64,000 nt of DNA from Echinometra lucunter (taxonomy: Eukaryota; Echinodermata; Echinoidea; Camarodonta; Echinometridae), in assembly GCA_029962745.1 (NCBI GenBank), contig CM057155.1:31967791-32031790 (forward strand), in the 5' to 3' direction. Numbering within the stretch: the first letter of the stretch is position 1; every line of letters begins with the position of its first letter. Under the pieces are notes generated by a model. It had not been told where the DNA came from, did not search any database, and saw only the letters and a program-made list of their open reading frames with translations. The position numbers were made by a program, and so were the translations under genes. Shown here one piece after another: positions 1-11,592 of the stretch.

Positions 1-1620
1 CCATACCCTCATCTCTTAATATGATTCCATTATCTCGTTAAAATGGTTCCATACTCAGTGGACTTACAAAATGTGTGTATTTTAACCAAAGGGGCACTTT
101 GGAGGTGTTTCCCATGTCACCTATTTATTTATTGGGGGGGGGGGGGGGAGGAACTCTTGTAAATACATCGTTCCTTTAAAAAAAAATCAAATCAATTATA
201 TTTTTGCCACTCCATAAACTCATATGCATGCAATACATTTCAGCATCCTAGGAAGGGTCATCCCCTCCGTGCAATCCCCCCCTCCCACACCTGCCCTAAA
301 ATGACAAGGACATCACATTATAAAACATGAATATATTTGGCCATATGACTGTTAAGTCGCATACAACGTTAAACAGAGGAAAATGGTAAAGGAATTGCGG
401 AGAAATTGACATATGTCAACTTGCTCCCATATACATGTAGGCTCACATGTTATAATCCGGGCAGAATCAAAGTGTTTGCCCGGATTAAGATGGCAGCCTG
501 TCTGCTCTATTGCGCAGAGCAGCAGTGCACGTGCAAATTATGCGCAGTGAGTGCTCTAGTGTCAATATATAGAATCTCTATGGCTGCATGTAACGCTCTT
601 CGCCGATCGCGCCTAGCGCCTGTGGCGAGACTAGAAAGTGTAAGATGTCAGAGGTCATGCTATTGACATGGAAATTAATCAAGCAGTGATATCACTAAGG
701 TAGGTACTTGTATCAATCAAAAGTCAATATTCTGAGTTTGAAAAATAAATTTTAGATTCTGATATCACAGTTAGATTTTCTAATCCACTGGTGAATTCCG
801 AAGGTGGTTTGCAGTGCTAGCCGGGCATGTGAAAGTGTGATTTGGGGGCATAATATTTATTGTTTTCATTGGCTTACACTCATCAAATAAATATAGTAGC
901 TATCTAGCTAATCTCTCCCTCTCCCTGTCTTTGCCTTTGGGTGGCTGTCGCAAAATTGAAAAAGGAAGTCTTCCAGATAGCCTCGGGACACTCCCGGAAT
1001 GATGCTGGTAAGTAAATTCAAAACTTTTCTCCTCTGTTATAGCAGCTCTAAAAGTCTAAGTGAATTTATTTCGCGTTCATGTCGGCAATTAGTTTCTCTA
1101 TTCAAAACACCGTTTTGACCTAGCCTACGGTCATGACAGTAGTAGTCCTTTTGCGACAGCCATTCAAATTTAGGGATATGACTTGGAATGATATAGATTC
1201 TAGAGTCTAGAGTTTATAATAGAGACCCATCACTTCCGTGCTCATGTCTGAAAAGTTAATAGAAATGAATCCAGGTAGATCTATAAATGAATAAAGTGCA
1301 CCGAGCCACCGACTGCCTCGTCAGCTGCTTGTTGCGCAGTGGTTTAAGCCACTGTCAGAACTCGATTACCAGTCATGCTAATGTTAATCACGGCCAAGGT
1401 TCGAATCCCTGTGACGCTGACAATGTTTTAGTCGTTATGAAATTGTTGGTAATGCCAAATGGCGTTTATTCCTTTGACAAAACAGTTAAAGTGTGATGAA
1501 TATTCTTCAATCAGGTCGCTGACAGTTGATCTCCGCTGTCATCCTCACTTCAGAGTCGCCTCAAAAGTGCCTACCGGAGACTTCTTGAGAGTCTCCTGAC
1601 TAGCCTACTGAGTACGGGCA
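1..1620. other. Noncoding sequence with poly-G run
   Basis: No convincing coding exon is visible. It holds a 15-base G run at 134-148 and a possible SINE-like stretch (separate entry). A strong splice-donor match, CTG followed by GTAAGT, sits at 1008 after a pyrimidine-rich stretch. This could be the end of a 5' noncoding exon of a + strand gene, but nothing else supports it. Confidence 0.4.
1290..1445 (+). repeat. Possible tRNA-derived SINE head
   Basis: A box A-like string (TTGCGCAGTGGTTTAAGCC, near 1332) is followed by a box B-like string (AAGGTTCGAATCCC, near 1396). This is the layout of a pol III promoter in tRNA-derived SINEs. The spacing is longer than in a tRNA and no cloverleaf closes, so it is read as a SINE head or relic. 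Moderate to low confidence. Confidence 0.35.
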
Positions 1621-1621
1621 C

Positions 1622-1753
1622 GGGTGGGCCTAGACCGAAGTGTTCTGTCTCTAACAGTCGTCGTTAGCCTCATATTTTGGTAGGGTCGGCACTACCAAAA
1701 TATGAGGCTAACGACGACTGTTAGAGACAGAACACTTCGGTCTAGGGTGGGCC
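1622..1753. mobile_element. Perfect 53-bp inverted repeat with 9-bp flanking direct repeats
   Basis: Arms 1631-1683 and 1692-1744 are exact reverse complements over 53 bases, separated by an 8-base loop (GGTCGGCA). The hairpin is flanked on both sides by GGGTGGGCC (1622-1630 and 1745-1753). A 9-bp target duplication is typical of Mutator-like elements, so this may be a minimal foldback MITE. A template-switch event or an assembly foldback are the alternatives. It lies in the putative first intron of the - strand exon at 1886-1987. Confidence 0.65.
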
Positions 1754-1885
1754 ATACTGCAGCCAGTACTGTAGGCGGTGTACATGTATGATGTATCAAG
1801 TAGCTTTGCCTTTGGCTCTGCCTGGCTTTGGTTTGCATTCCATTGCTTTGCTATAATGCTGGATCATGCTAAATGTTAGACCTAC

Positions 1886-1987
1886 CTTACTCCTTAGCCT
1901 TTTCTTTTCCTTCAATCCGCGCTGTATTTGTACTAGAGCTGTCAATCTGCTGATTTCTATCTTGGTTAGTAGTTTGGCTGGATTCAT
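1886..1987 (-). CDS. Putative first coding exon, unidentified protein
   Basis: Reading the minus strand, an ATG at 1987 opens a basic 34-codon stretch (MNPAKLLTKIEISRL at its start, ending KKRLRSK). It ends exactly at AAG followed by a good donor, GTAGGT, in phase 0. Upstream on the minus strand (1988-2060) the sequence becomes GC- and CpG-rich, as expected for a promoter or 5'UTR. I do not recognise the protein and see no second exon; it would lie to the left, possibly beyond the window. The open frame runs on 29 codons past the donor, so an unspliced 63-aa ORF is the alternative reading. Confidence 0.35.
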
Positions 1988-2059
1988 GTCGATGTGGACG
2001 TCGGCCGGATCGGACGGACGCCGGCGGCGCGGCGTAGCGAGCTAGCTGCGTGGAACTAC

Positions 2060-5000
2060 TGAACAAAAAAAACCTAGCATGTGCACGTTTTTAGCGCTGG
2101 GGATATAGGCTACATACCAGATATGATGTTAATTTTTAATTATGAAATTAAAGTATGCATTCATGGGGCCTAGATAGCACAGAACTGATGGAAAAGAATG
2201 TAATGTTTTACAATAAAATTCATTTGTCAAATAAATAGCTGATAAGAATGTGTGATTAATTACTATTTTCATTTCAAACATTCAAGTCACATCTGAAAAA
2301 TAGACTACTAGTATATTTGGCCGGGGGGGGGGGGGGGGGGGATATGGACGATGACTTTTACATTGCAATATGTCTTGTATAGGTATCTCGGTATCTCAGA
2401 TAAATATAGGCCCTGCTAAGCGCCCGTCAAACCAAAAATCAAAATATGGCACCCAATCAACCTAGCAGGTTCATGCATACTTCATGCCCTACAACTCGGT
2501 GGGAGTCTATTCGAATGGGGTGAGGGGGGGGGGGGGGGAGATGAATTACAATCGCAGCACTGCAGCCTGAAGTTAGCCACCTTTTACGTACAGAATTTTT
2601 AAACAACGCGGCCGCCAGATGGCGACATTTTATTCAACCTGCTATTTCAGGCCATATACCTATTATAAGACCGTTTGTACATTAGGTATATTACCTAATT
2701 TAAGAAGGAGACCAGGTTGCCATTTACATATGCATTTTCCTTCTTTCTCTCTCCTTCCTTATCTCTTTTACTTCATATATCCCTCTGCGTCTCTGAATAG
2801 TTAACTAGATCGATGCGCATTAGAAATGCTGTATTTATTATTATTTATTAAGAATGTTTTACGTTATTCATGTACCAATACAACTTTTGAGTTGTATTAA
2901 ATACCTTTCCAAAATGCTTACAGGAATCATCATAAAACTGCATTTCAAGTACCGGTTGACAACTGACTATGTTTTGTCGGTGTCAATACAGCCCTTGTTC
3001 GAGTTGAATTCATCTTTGTTCGGTTTTGTATCGGGCGAGGTGCAACTTTGTTCGGTTTTGTGTCTGTTTTGTGTCTATTGCACGTACATGTATATTTTCA
3101 AGTCATTTGCATAAATTTGCATTTTTTATGAAATTATGAGCAGTTTAACAACAAAACGATCATCAAAAATCATTTTTGTTATAAAATCTGCTACATTTTG
3201 ATACCAAGCTCGATATACTTTCAGTGAAGTATAGTCAAGATAATGACCTTTGATCTTGGACCTTGGATTAAGGTTACCTAAGGTCATCCGAAAAAAATGG
3301 CATCTTATTTCTGATTCGCGGGATCAAGTAGAATACATAAATAGAGGTTGCCAAAAATGAACAAGACCTGCACGCAAAACTACATCGCCCCCCCCCCCAA
3401 CACACTAGTAGTGGTACACTGCAAAAAAAAACCCAAACAAACAAACCAAAACTGCAAGGTGTTAAATAGCACCATCTCGGGATCTACAGTAATGTTAAAA
3501 CAACACCAGGTTGTTATCAAAACAACACCATCAGTGTTAAAACAACACAGTTTCGGACCCAACTGGTTTTGTTTTTGTACTGTTTTAATCATGTTAATAT
3601 CATATTGGTCTTATCACTTTAGTCTGTATGGCAATTTACGAACCTAGACAAGTTCTTTCCGTTGAATTTTTTTCATTCATTTGTGGTTTATGAACATTTT
3701 CGGCTTGGTTGCCCAAACAACAACTTCGAGCAACTTGCATAATTTGCTAAATCTATATGGATACAGGATATGCCACCCAGGACAACTTACACGGAATGTG
3801 TAATCTGAACTGCGTAGTAATTGTGTATTGCGGTGATACGGAGCTTTAATAGAATTGTCCATCTCGTCGATTCGGCCTGTGGTGAAATGAAACAGGGTAT
3901 ACTGATACATTGATGCAGAGATATACAATAAAGTTTAAACATGTTTTTGCAATTACAGGTCAGGGTTTATTACTAAAAATCAAGGAAACGTCATCTTCGT
4001 TATCTATAAATGACTGAAAACTTAGTATAGGATTTCCCGTTATGACCCATTATGTACAATACCTATTTTCTGACATTTCTGTGATTAGTGAAGCATACTT
4101 CGTAATGATTTAATGATCATGGCTTATATCTATTTTTTTGTAAGAGATGAGATGATATCCTTAAATTTGATATACAATTCTGAGCATTTCATTTGGTTTG
4201 ATCCATTTTGACAAGAACTTAAATTTGCATAATGAATCTAATTGCAACCCTTGTACAAAAGTAAATTAGGCAATAGCAAGAAATTCATGCATAAAAAATG
4301 TTTTCAAGATGAGTAATACGAATTGAAATACTAAGAATTGTATATCATATTACTTGATATTATGTCATCTATCAGGAAAATGAGTGAACAAGCCATGATC
4401 ATCGACGGATTACGAGTCATGCTTCAATGATCCCAGAAAGGTCTCAAAATTAGCATTATTGTGCATAATGGATCATAACTATTCATGCATGACTGATCAC
4501 AATTTGTAACTACATGCAAACCAAAGGCTATATTTTTCTCTTTAATTTGATATGTAATTCATTAGATACTATGATAAGTAGTTTAGGAATTTTCGAATTC
4601 CAGCATGGTTCATCTTCTCTTTATATGGTGCAGTTTATGTGCAGTGTAAAGTTATTCTTTGATACACTGTACCTCTTTCAATAGAATCAGTATGTTCACG
4701 CCATAATAAGCTTACATCAATCACTACTAGGCATTTTTTACTTCTTACTCTAGACGTTTTATTTTATTTATTAAATTTCAAATAAAATTTATCAAATATT
4801 AAAATTTAGTAGACAAGTATGGGATTATTTGCATTGTGTTGTGCTATTGACAGGAAATTATTATATCATCCTCGAGTTGACAACAATGATTTATACAAAT
4901 ATATCATCATGACGGTGGCCACGTGTATGTTTTAGAAAATGGGCAAGATACTTCACTGACTCTGATCAGCACGTTGTTTTGACTGTTTCTACACTTCTAT

Positions 5001-5617
5001 TTCACAAATAAAATTGAAATCGCCACCATTCAAAGAAATCGGTTTCATTTTGCTATAAAGGGAAAAACATGCACTTAGAAAAGACAGCACACTCTTGTTA
5101 CCTGAGCTAATTTACAAAATCCTCGAATAGGAGTGTGCAGGAATCGGAAACATCTTTGCTTTTTTAGGAAATATTTCCTGCAATGTGAATTCGTGATTTG
5201 GATGTTTACGAAATTATTCATTCTTCTTAAACTTAAAAAAAACTGAAAATTTCACTTTTGATATGAAGTCTAATGTTTTGTTCATGTCATTTTTCCTCTT
5301 TTTTTTTTTGGGGGGGGGGGGTGCATGCTGTTTGAAATACTCTTTTGTTTGTCATATGGTCAAAAAAGTTAATCGGTCGTCGAAAAGATTGAACACATTA
5401 AGAAGGATCCTTCTCTTTTCCTGCCATTTTACTCTTCTTTCATCTTCTTTGTCTTCCTTCCCCTTCCTAACAATTACCGTCCGATCATACATCTTTTCAA
5501 GTTAACCCTTCACTTGAAGAAGTCAGAGCTTCTGTTGCTCTAGTGTAACTGTAATTCATATTGTTTACGTAGTATTGTCTTTTTCTCCTTTCTTTGTTCT
5601 GTACTATGTACATTCAG
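2060..5617. other. Intergenic or intronic AT-rich sequence
   Basis: No exon is recognised here. Visible structure: poly-G runs at about 2323-2341 and 2522-2539, and a stretch at 3455-3560 with repeated GTGTT/AACAC words (GTGTTAAAACAACACC-like). The remainder is AT-rich sequence without long open frames. A long G run also occurs just downstream of 5310. Confidence 0.4.
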
Positions 5618-5748
5618 ACACAGAAGACAAATAACTCGACCTCCACTCGGCAAAGATGGCAATGAAGACGGCCAGCGTGACCAGAGCGGCCTTGGGCCGC
5701 GGAGCTAAGATAGGGGCGCTCTATGACATTAGGACAGAAAGCTTTCTG
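5618..5748 (+). CDS. First coding exon of an SNTX-family-like gene (orphan exon)
   Basis: A pyrimidine-rich tract ending in CAG (5615-5617) is followed by an exon with its first ATG at 5656. It encodes 31 residues in phase 0 up to CTG, then a strong donor GTGAGT at 5749. The core LGRGAKIGALYDIRTESFL matches the N-terminal block seen in the stonustoxin/neoverrucotoxin (SNTX) superfamily, usually LGRPFxLGxLYDxRxDxLIPG. The family includes many non-venom proteins with a MACPF-like N-terminal domain, so no toxic function is implied. The following exons should encode the rest of that domain, but none is recognisable before the large LTR element at 6754 or beyond it. The gene may be interrupted, or its later exons too diverged to see. 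Confidence 0.55.
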
Positions 5749-6753
5749 GTGAGTAGCCAGTTACTGAGCCAAATGACTGTAGTTCGAGGATTTTAACATT
5801 TGGCTGTTTAGGGAGTCTGCTATGACTGGCCAGAAAGGGGCACCTGATTGTAGTCATTAGAAGAAGCGTAGCAGTTAGTCTGTTTTTTTTTCTCTTCAAT
5901 TTCTTCCTTAGCATATTGTGTGTTTCGTTATATTGAATTAAGATATCAAATGGACAGATAAAGGAAAAAATAATATAAATGTGATTTCAGCAATTTTAAA
6001 TACTAATATACGTGACCGATGAACAATCACGAAAATAAAACAAATTCATCAATAATAGAAAATTTGATTAATTTTTTTACTACCAACGTATATATGATAA
6101 CATTTAAAGGAAAGGGAAGATAGCTTAATAATGTGCTCAACAAGTGGGTGGTGGCACGGTGCGCTGGTAGAAAATTTAGAGTTTTTTCTACATTTTGCGT
6201 ATGGATATTTTTTTTTGGGGGGGGGGGGGACGGGCGAACGCGGCCGGTAGCTCTTTACGTTTTTTGTGAGACCTTCTTTCGCGTATATATTCCTAATATT
6301 AAATCTTAATCAACAATTGATAACTGTATCTATCAGTGACCTGATGTACTGTGATCATCTAGATTTGGAAGCAAACGTGTGATAACTTTTGCAGAAGAAT
6401 TTACATGCTTTAAAATTGCTCTTTTTGTAATTCTGAAACACAAATTGCATCGGGCTTTAGTGGCAATCTCTCGTGACTGTACCTCGGGCTTCATCCTTGG
6501 ACCTCCGGCCATTATACGCTGCTTAAAAATATATATCAGGAAAATTGTGCGGTCGCTGCTCGGCGCTGACATTAGACCAGCTGCTGGTCGTTTTAAACTG
6601 TTACTAATTCCCGAGTATGCGTGCGCGCGCGCTGATGTGGTATCCCCACGAATTCACTTTCCCCACGAATTCACCTTCCCCGGCTGTGTGTCCGTACGTG
6701 CACTTTATTTGTGTACATACATGGTGGTGCTGATGTGTGCGTTCACGTATCAT
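5749..6753 (+). other. Putative intron sequence before the LTR element
   Basis: This follows the splice donor of the exon ending at 5748. It contains a poly-T/poly-G run near 6210-6230. The open frame at 6379-6957 has no recognisable domain and runs into the LTR, so it is not treated as a gene. Confidence 0.4.
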
Positions 6754-7372
6754 TGTGACAGTGCATGCTATGCAGCTGTACATTGGGGTACAGTTATATG
6801 GGATTTAACTTTAGGGTGTGATTTGGGTAGTCAAGAGGGCAGTACGGATGTCCAGCACATGTCCCTTGTATTAATCCCTGATATGATGATGTTATCTTGT
6901 TATGATGTTTATTCCCTGGTCAGCTCTTTTCCTGTCCAGCATATGCTACTATTATAACCTCTATTTAATGTTGGTGACTGGTCAGCATAATTTAGGGAGA
7001 AAGTCCTTTGTTTCAGGATGTCAGCATTTTACATCATGAATAATATTTCATTGGTCAGTTTTGGTTTCCAAGGGGAGGGACATTACTTGGTTACTTAATA
7101 TTGTATATTATATTGTTGCCAGGAGTGGCACAGGATCATTTGCATAGAGGGTGCTGGACTTCATGGAAACTTTTAGTATATATGTAGAAGGGAAAGAAGA
7201 TTAGTTAGTTATCTGCAGGTATTCGACAGAACAACATCCTAACTCATTGAGTGTCGTATCACTCTCTTATTGTACGATTGTGAGAGGAACCTAATAAAGC
7301 AAGTTGTACATACTGTACATGAAAGTTGTCAAGAGTTATTCTTCTTCGAGTCAACGGGGTTTCTTCATCACA
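6754..7372 (+). repeat. 5' LTR of Gmr1-like element
   Basis: 619 bp, with TG...CA ends and short inverted termini (TGTGA...TCACA). It carries an AATAAA polyadenylation signal at 7293-7298, about 80 bp before the LTR end. It matches 14715-15333 almost base for base. Confidence 0.92.
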
Positions 7373-7374
7373 TT

Positions 7375-7387
7375 TGGTGGCAGCGGT
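7375..7387 (+). other. Primer binding site (tRNA-Leu type)
   Basis: Two bases after the 5' LTR, TGGTGGCAGCGGT is the exact complement of the 3' end (including CCA) of metazoan tRNA-Leu with anticodon AAG. The match breaks after 13 bases: an extra AGT precedes GGGATTC. Confidence 0.7.
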
Positions 7388-7690
7388 AGTGGGATTCATT
7401 TTCCCAAGTAGCAACGATTCCTAAATAAAGCTGAGACATTATTTCTGCGCTCAGATCCAGAGATATTGCCTGATCCCGTCGACGCTGAGTAGCTCACCGT
7501 GCAAAAGGGGTAACCGTTGCAAGTCCATTGAAAGGACTGACTGAGACAAAGCTAGAAAGTGCGATACACCAGAAGTATCGATAGTTGCAGCGACTTAGAA
7601 GAAGTCAATTATTAGTGCACGGACTAAACAAAAGTCAATGAAAGTCATCAGCAGAAACTGATGTGGCTGAGGAGCTGAAGTTGCTTATAC

Positions 7691-7796
7691 GACTGAACAG
7701 AAGTTGCTGTGACTGAATAGAAGTTGCAGTGACTGAACAGAAGTTGCTGTGACTGAACAGAAGTTGCGGTGACCGAACAGGAGTTGCGGTGACTGG
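7691..7796 (+). repeat. 20-bp minisatellite in the retroelement leader
   Basis: Five consecutive 20-bp units (GACTGAACAGAAGTTGCTGT and variants) start at 7691, 7711, 7731, 7751 and 7771, plus a partial sixth. Looser copies extend out to about 7640 and 7860. The array lies between the primer site and gag. It is too regular to be coding and lacks the spacers of a CRISPR array. Confidence 0.85.
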
Positions 7797-8048
7797 AGCA
7801 AATGTCAACGATAGTTGCTGTGATGGTACAGAAGTTGCAGTGACCGAGCAGACGTCACAGTAAGCGAAGCGGCATCTAGACATTGCGAGACCGGACACTG
7901 GACCAGTGAACTCGGGAGAGGGGTAAGTGAGCTTCTCTTAGGTGTTTTGTTTTGGTTAGAGAAGGCAGAGAGGATTCTAAGTCGTATAAGTAGATGATTT
8001 TGTAATTTTCATATTCATGCATGGTTTAGTGGTAATTAGGAGTTCACA

Positions 8049-9253
8049 ATGAGTGAAAGAACCAAATTGTTCCAGTAAAGGGTACAAGAGCTGAAAGAAA
8101 AGTGTGAAGAGTTAGGGCTGCCATATGAGGGAATGAATAAAAGTGAATTGATAAGGGTATTAGAAGGGTCACGTTGCAGGATGGGCAGGGTGACACTCCC
8201 AGAAGTGATGATATTATAACACAAAATGACATCACAAACCCACAGTCAATTACGGAGTCATTGGAAGATAGTAGAGAGGACGCGCGTATGCAATTTGAGC
8301 TTGGAAAATTGCGAATGCAGGTGCGCCTGGCCGAATTAGATCGGGAGAAGCGCGAAAGTTCAAATTCAGGGTCGGTTTCATATAATCTGGCGGGAGACCT
8401 TAGGAAACAGCTCCCAGTTTACAGGGAGGGGGATGATATAGATGTTTTCCTTAGAACGTTTGAGAAAGTGGCTCAATTATATGCTTGGCCAAGACATACA
8501 TGGGCATTGCAGTTAGCTCCACTGCTAAATGGCAAGGCCAGGGAGGCATACGCCAGGCTCTCCCTTGATGAGAGTAATGACTATGACTCGGTTAAGGCAG
8601 CAATACTTAGGCGATATGACTTGACACCAGAAGCATATCGAGTGAAGTTTAGGAAACTGAAAGTAGACAAAGATGAAACATATACAGAATTTTCAGTAAA
8701 ATTAAATGACTTACTCGGACGTTTGTTAGAAGGGGCACATGCCGCACATGACGTGCATAGATTAAAGGAGGAGATACTAAAAGAACAGATGCTCACACAA
8801 GTCCCCTTTGATCTAAGGGTGTGGTTGAGAGACCATGAGCCAGACTCCTTAGATAAAATGGCAAGACTTGCCGACCAGTACGTAGTGAGTAGGAAAGGAG
8901 CGAGTAGGTTCTCAGGGTATGCCGATACAAAACAAGACTACAGATCCCCAAAACATGGAACACATGAGGCTCAGGAAGCAGGAAGGGGGAGGGGCGATGC
9001 ACCCAAGAATTCAGGACAGGGTAGAAGGGAGGGGAGCAATCCCCGTCCACCCCCACGGTGTTATCATTGTGACAAACTAGGACATATTGTGCTAAACTGC
9101 CCCACTGCTCCAAAGCAAAATCAGAAACCAAACAAAAAGCAAGAAAAGCGGGAACCGGCATATTTTTGCCGATCACAGACAGAGGGTGGAGAACTAGTTA
9201 GCAGATATCTCAAAGCCTATACAAGCAACGCCTTTTTAGGGGGAAAGAGATAA
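8049..9253 (+). pseudogene. gag of Gmr1-like element (frameshifted)
   Basis: The likely start is ATG 8049. A TAA at 8076 follows after nine codons, and a frameshift near 8174-8200 moves the frame to the long ORF ending at 9253. The segment before the shift reads ELKEKCEELGLPYEGMNKSELIRVLE, whose spacing resembles a SAP-type helix-extended-helix motif. The long ORF contains a gag capsid-like region (around YREGDDIDVFLRTFEKVAQLYAW) and near its end one CCHC zinc knuckle, CYHCDKLGHIVLNC (CX2CX4HX4C). Gag packages element RNA. Protease begins 2 bases after the gag stop in another frame, which fits a programmed frameshift or restart in the intact ancestor. Confidence 0.85.
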
Positions 9254-9255
9254 AG

Positions 9256-9861
9256 ATGCTGCGCGATTCAGGATGCACCCATTCATTAGCAAGAAACAAT
9301 GTGGTTGATCCCAGCTTAGTTATTCCAGGGGAGACAATTAAGATGAAGGGTCTGTTTGCAAAAAGAGAATTGCCTGTTGCAAGGGTGCATCTGGTGAGTG
9401 AACCTTATAATATTAGGAAGTGGATTCGAGTAGGACTGGTAGATGATATGGAAGTGGATCTTATCTTAGGAAATGAACTTGTGGGTGAGGATGACCCAGA
9501 TTTGAATGTCCCCATATTAACAGGGGGTGAAGAGTCGGCTATGGTAGTAACAAGATCTCAAGCCAGAGAGAATGAGAACCGAAAAGAGGCTGAGAGAAAG
9601 GAACGAGAAGAGTTACAGGTGCGAGTTAATGACTTATTTGGTGAGGAGAGAGAAACTGATGAGGGGGATGGGGCCGTAGTGAAAGAAGGTGGAAGTGATG
9701 CTACAGAAGTGATAACCATTTCCAAAACTAATCCAGAGATAAACTGCTTAGACATAGGTAGTGATAAGCTAATCTCAGCCCAGCAGGGAGATGACTCACT
9801 GAAATCCATATGGGAGAAAATAGAAGTAGATGAAGGGAACCAAGGCAAGTGCTATTTCTAG
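9256..9861 (+). pseudogene. Aspartic protease region of pol
   Basis: It opens ATG CTG CGC GAT TCA GGA; the D-S-G triad (LRDSGCTHSLA) is the retropepsin active-site motif right at the start. A hydrophobic second block, VDLILGNELV, corresponds to the usual ILG motif. The region after about residue 95 is highly charged and poorly conserved. The frame closes with TAG at 9859-9861 and the integrase frame continues in phase, so this is an in-frame stop inside pol, most simply a point mutation. Confidence 0.8.
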
Positions 9862-9879
9862 GTTGATAGTGGGATCCTA

Positions 9880-10965
9880 ATGAGGAAATGGTCTGCCAAA
9901 ACACAACCCAAGGGGGAGGGGCACCGACAAATTGCAGTTCCAAAGCAATACAGATTGAAGCTCTTGCAGGTTGCCCATGACAACTTAACATCAGGTCACT
10001 TGGGAGTAGGAAAGACACAACAACGCCTTATGCAAAATTTCTACTGGCCAGGTATTTTTAGGGATGTAGCAGAATTTTGTAAGATTTGTGGCCCCTGTCA
10101 GAAGTGTGCAGGACAAGGAGGGAATGGTAAGGCTAAGCTAGTATCAGTACCTGTAATCCATCCACCTTTCAGAAAAGTTGCCATGGACATAGTTGGCCCC
10201 TTACCACGTACCAAAAATGGGAATAAATATATCCGTGTGCTGTGTGACTATGCTACTAGGTACCCAGAAGCTGTACCTTTGCCCTCAATTGAAGCATCGA
10301 GAATAGCTGATGAGCTCATTAAGATATTCAGTAGAGTGGGGATCCCAGATGAGATACTAACTGACCAAGGTACAAATTTCATGTCTGTGCTCATCAAACA
10401 GCTGTGTGAAAGTCTTGGGATTAGGCAAATTAGAACTAGCCCTTATCATCCCCAGGCCAATGGCCTAGTAGAGAGATTTAACGGCACTCTCAAGAGCATG
10501 CTAAAGCCCTATTGCATGGAAGGGAATGTGACCTGGGATGACCTCACCCCATATGTGCTGTTTGCATATAGGGAAGTTCCCCAAGAATCGACAGGGTTTT
10601 CCCCCTTTGAATTGCTATATGGGCATAGAGTTAGGGGCCCTTTAGATGTCATTAGGGAAACCTGGACAGGTGAGATCCCTGCAGAAAAGGGTATAGTATC
10701 ATATGTTCTAGATAGTAGGGAGAGGCTAGCTTCAATGACAACAGCAGCACAGACAAACTTATCCGAAGCACAGAAGAGACAGAAAGTATGGTATGATAGA
10801 AAATCTAGGGCTCAAGATCTAGAAATAGGACAGAAAGTCCTCGTCCTGCTCCCTTCTTCTAGTAACAAATTACTTGCAAAATGGCAAGGCCCATACCCAG
10901 TGGTACAGAAACTGAGCGAAGTAAACTATGCTATCGAAATGGGAGATAGACGAAAGAAGCACTGA
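9880..10965 (+). pseudogene. Integrase region of pol (placed before RT)
   Basis: It has an N-terminal zinc-binding HHCC module (HDNLTSGHLG ... CKICGPCQKC) and a DDE catalytic core: Asp in AMDIVGPL, Asp in LTDQGTNF, Glu in GLVERFNGTL. The C-terminal GPY/F-type module contains KWQGPYPVVQKL. All key residues are present over about 361 codons. Integrase inserts the cDNA copy into the host genome. It shares phase with protease upstream and RT downstream. TGA at 10963-10965 interrupts before VFHVNMIRKW; CAC-TGA fits CpG decay of CGA. Confidence 0.92.
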
Positions 10966-11592
10966 GTGTTTCATGTAAACATGATTCGAAAGTGGAGAGA
11001 GAGAGAGGAATCAGTGTTGTTTGGAGAAGTTGTGGAGGAAGAGAATGAGGAAGAGATTGAGGCCTTTATTGAGCCTATCCAAAAAGACTCTATGTCAGGT
11101 AAGATAGAACTACCGGACTCCCTAAATTCAGAACAGACCAGCCAACTAAATGACTTACTAGGAGAATTTAAGGACATTTTAAGTGACAAGCCAGGACGGA
11201 CTGATGTAGTACATCATGACCTGAAGACGAATGAAGAACGGCCCTTAAGACAGAGACCATACAGACTACCTCATACAGTTAAGGACACCGTCAAGAGAGA
11301 GCTTGATGAGATGCTTGAGGCGGGGATTATGTCCCCTTCTGACTCTGCCTATGCTAGCCCATTAGTTGTAGTGAAGAAAAAGGATGGGGCATTGAGACTG
11401 TGTGTGGATTATAGGAAACTCAATCAAGTGACTGAATTTGACGCATACCCCATGCCAAACATTGAAGAAATCATAGATGAACTAGGGAAGGCAAAATTCA
11501 TGACTACAATTGACCTAACAAAGGGATACTGGCAGGTTCCACTGACCGAGGATGCAAAAAAGAAGTCAGCATTCATAACTCCTTTTGGTCTG
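10966..11592 (+). pseudogene. Reverse transcriptase, N-terminal half
   Basis: This continues in phase after the TGA. An acidic linker is followed by RT fingers and palm: RPLRQRPYRLP, SPLVVVKKKDGALRLCVDYRKLN, and TTIDLTKGYWQVPL with the first catalytic Asp. Translation holds through KKSAFITPFGL, then the frame runs into inserted DNA at 11593. Joining base 11592 to base 12960 restores phase exactly, giving the usual FNVMPFG block. Confidence 0.92.

Noticed and set aside
6379..6957. 192-codon open frame as a gene
   Set aside because: It has no recognisable domain and its second half is LTR sequence.
7691..7796. CRISPR-like array
   Set aside because: 20-bp units are directly adjacent with no spacers, in a eukaryotic retroelement leader.
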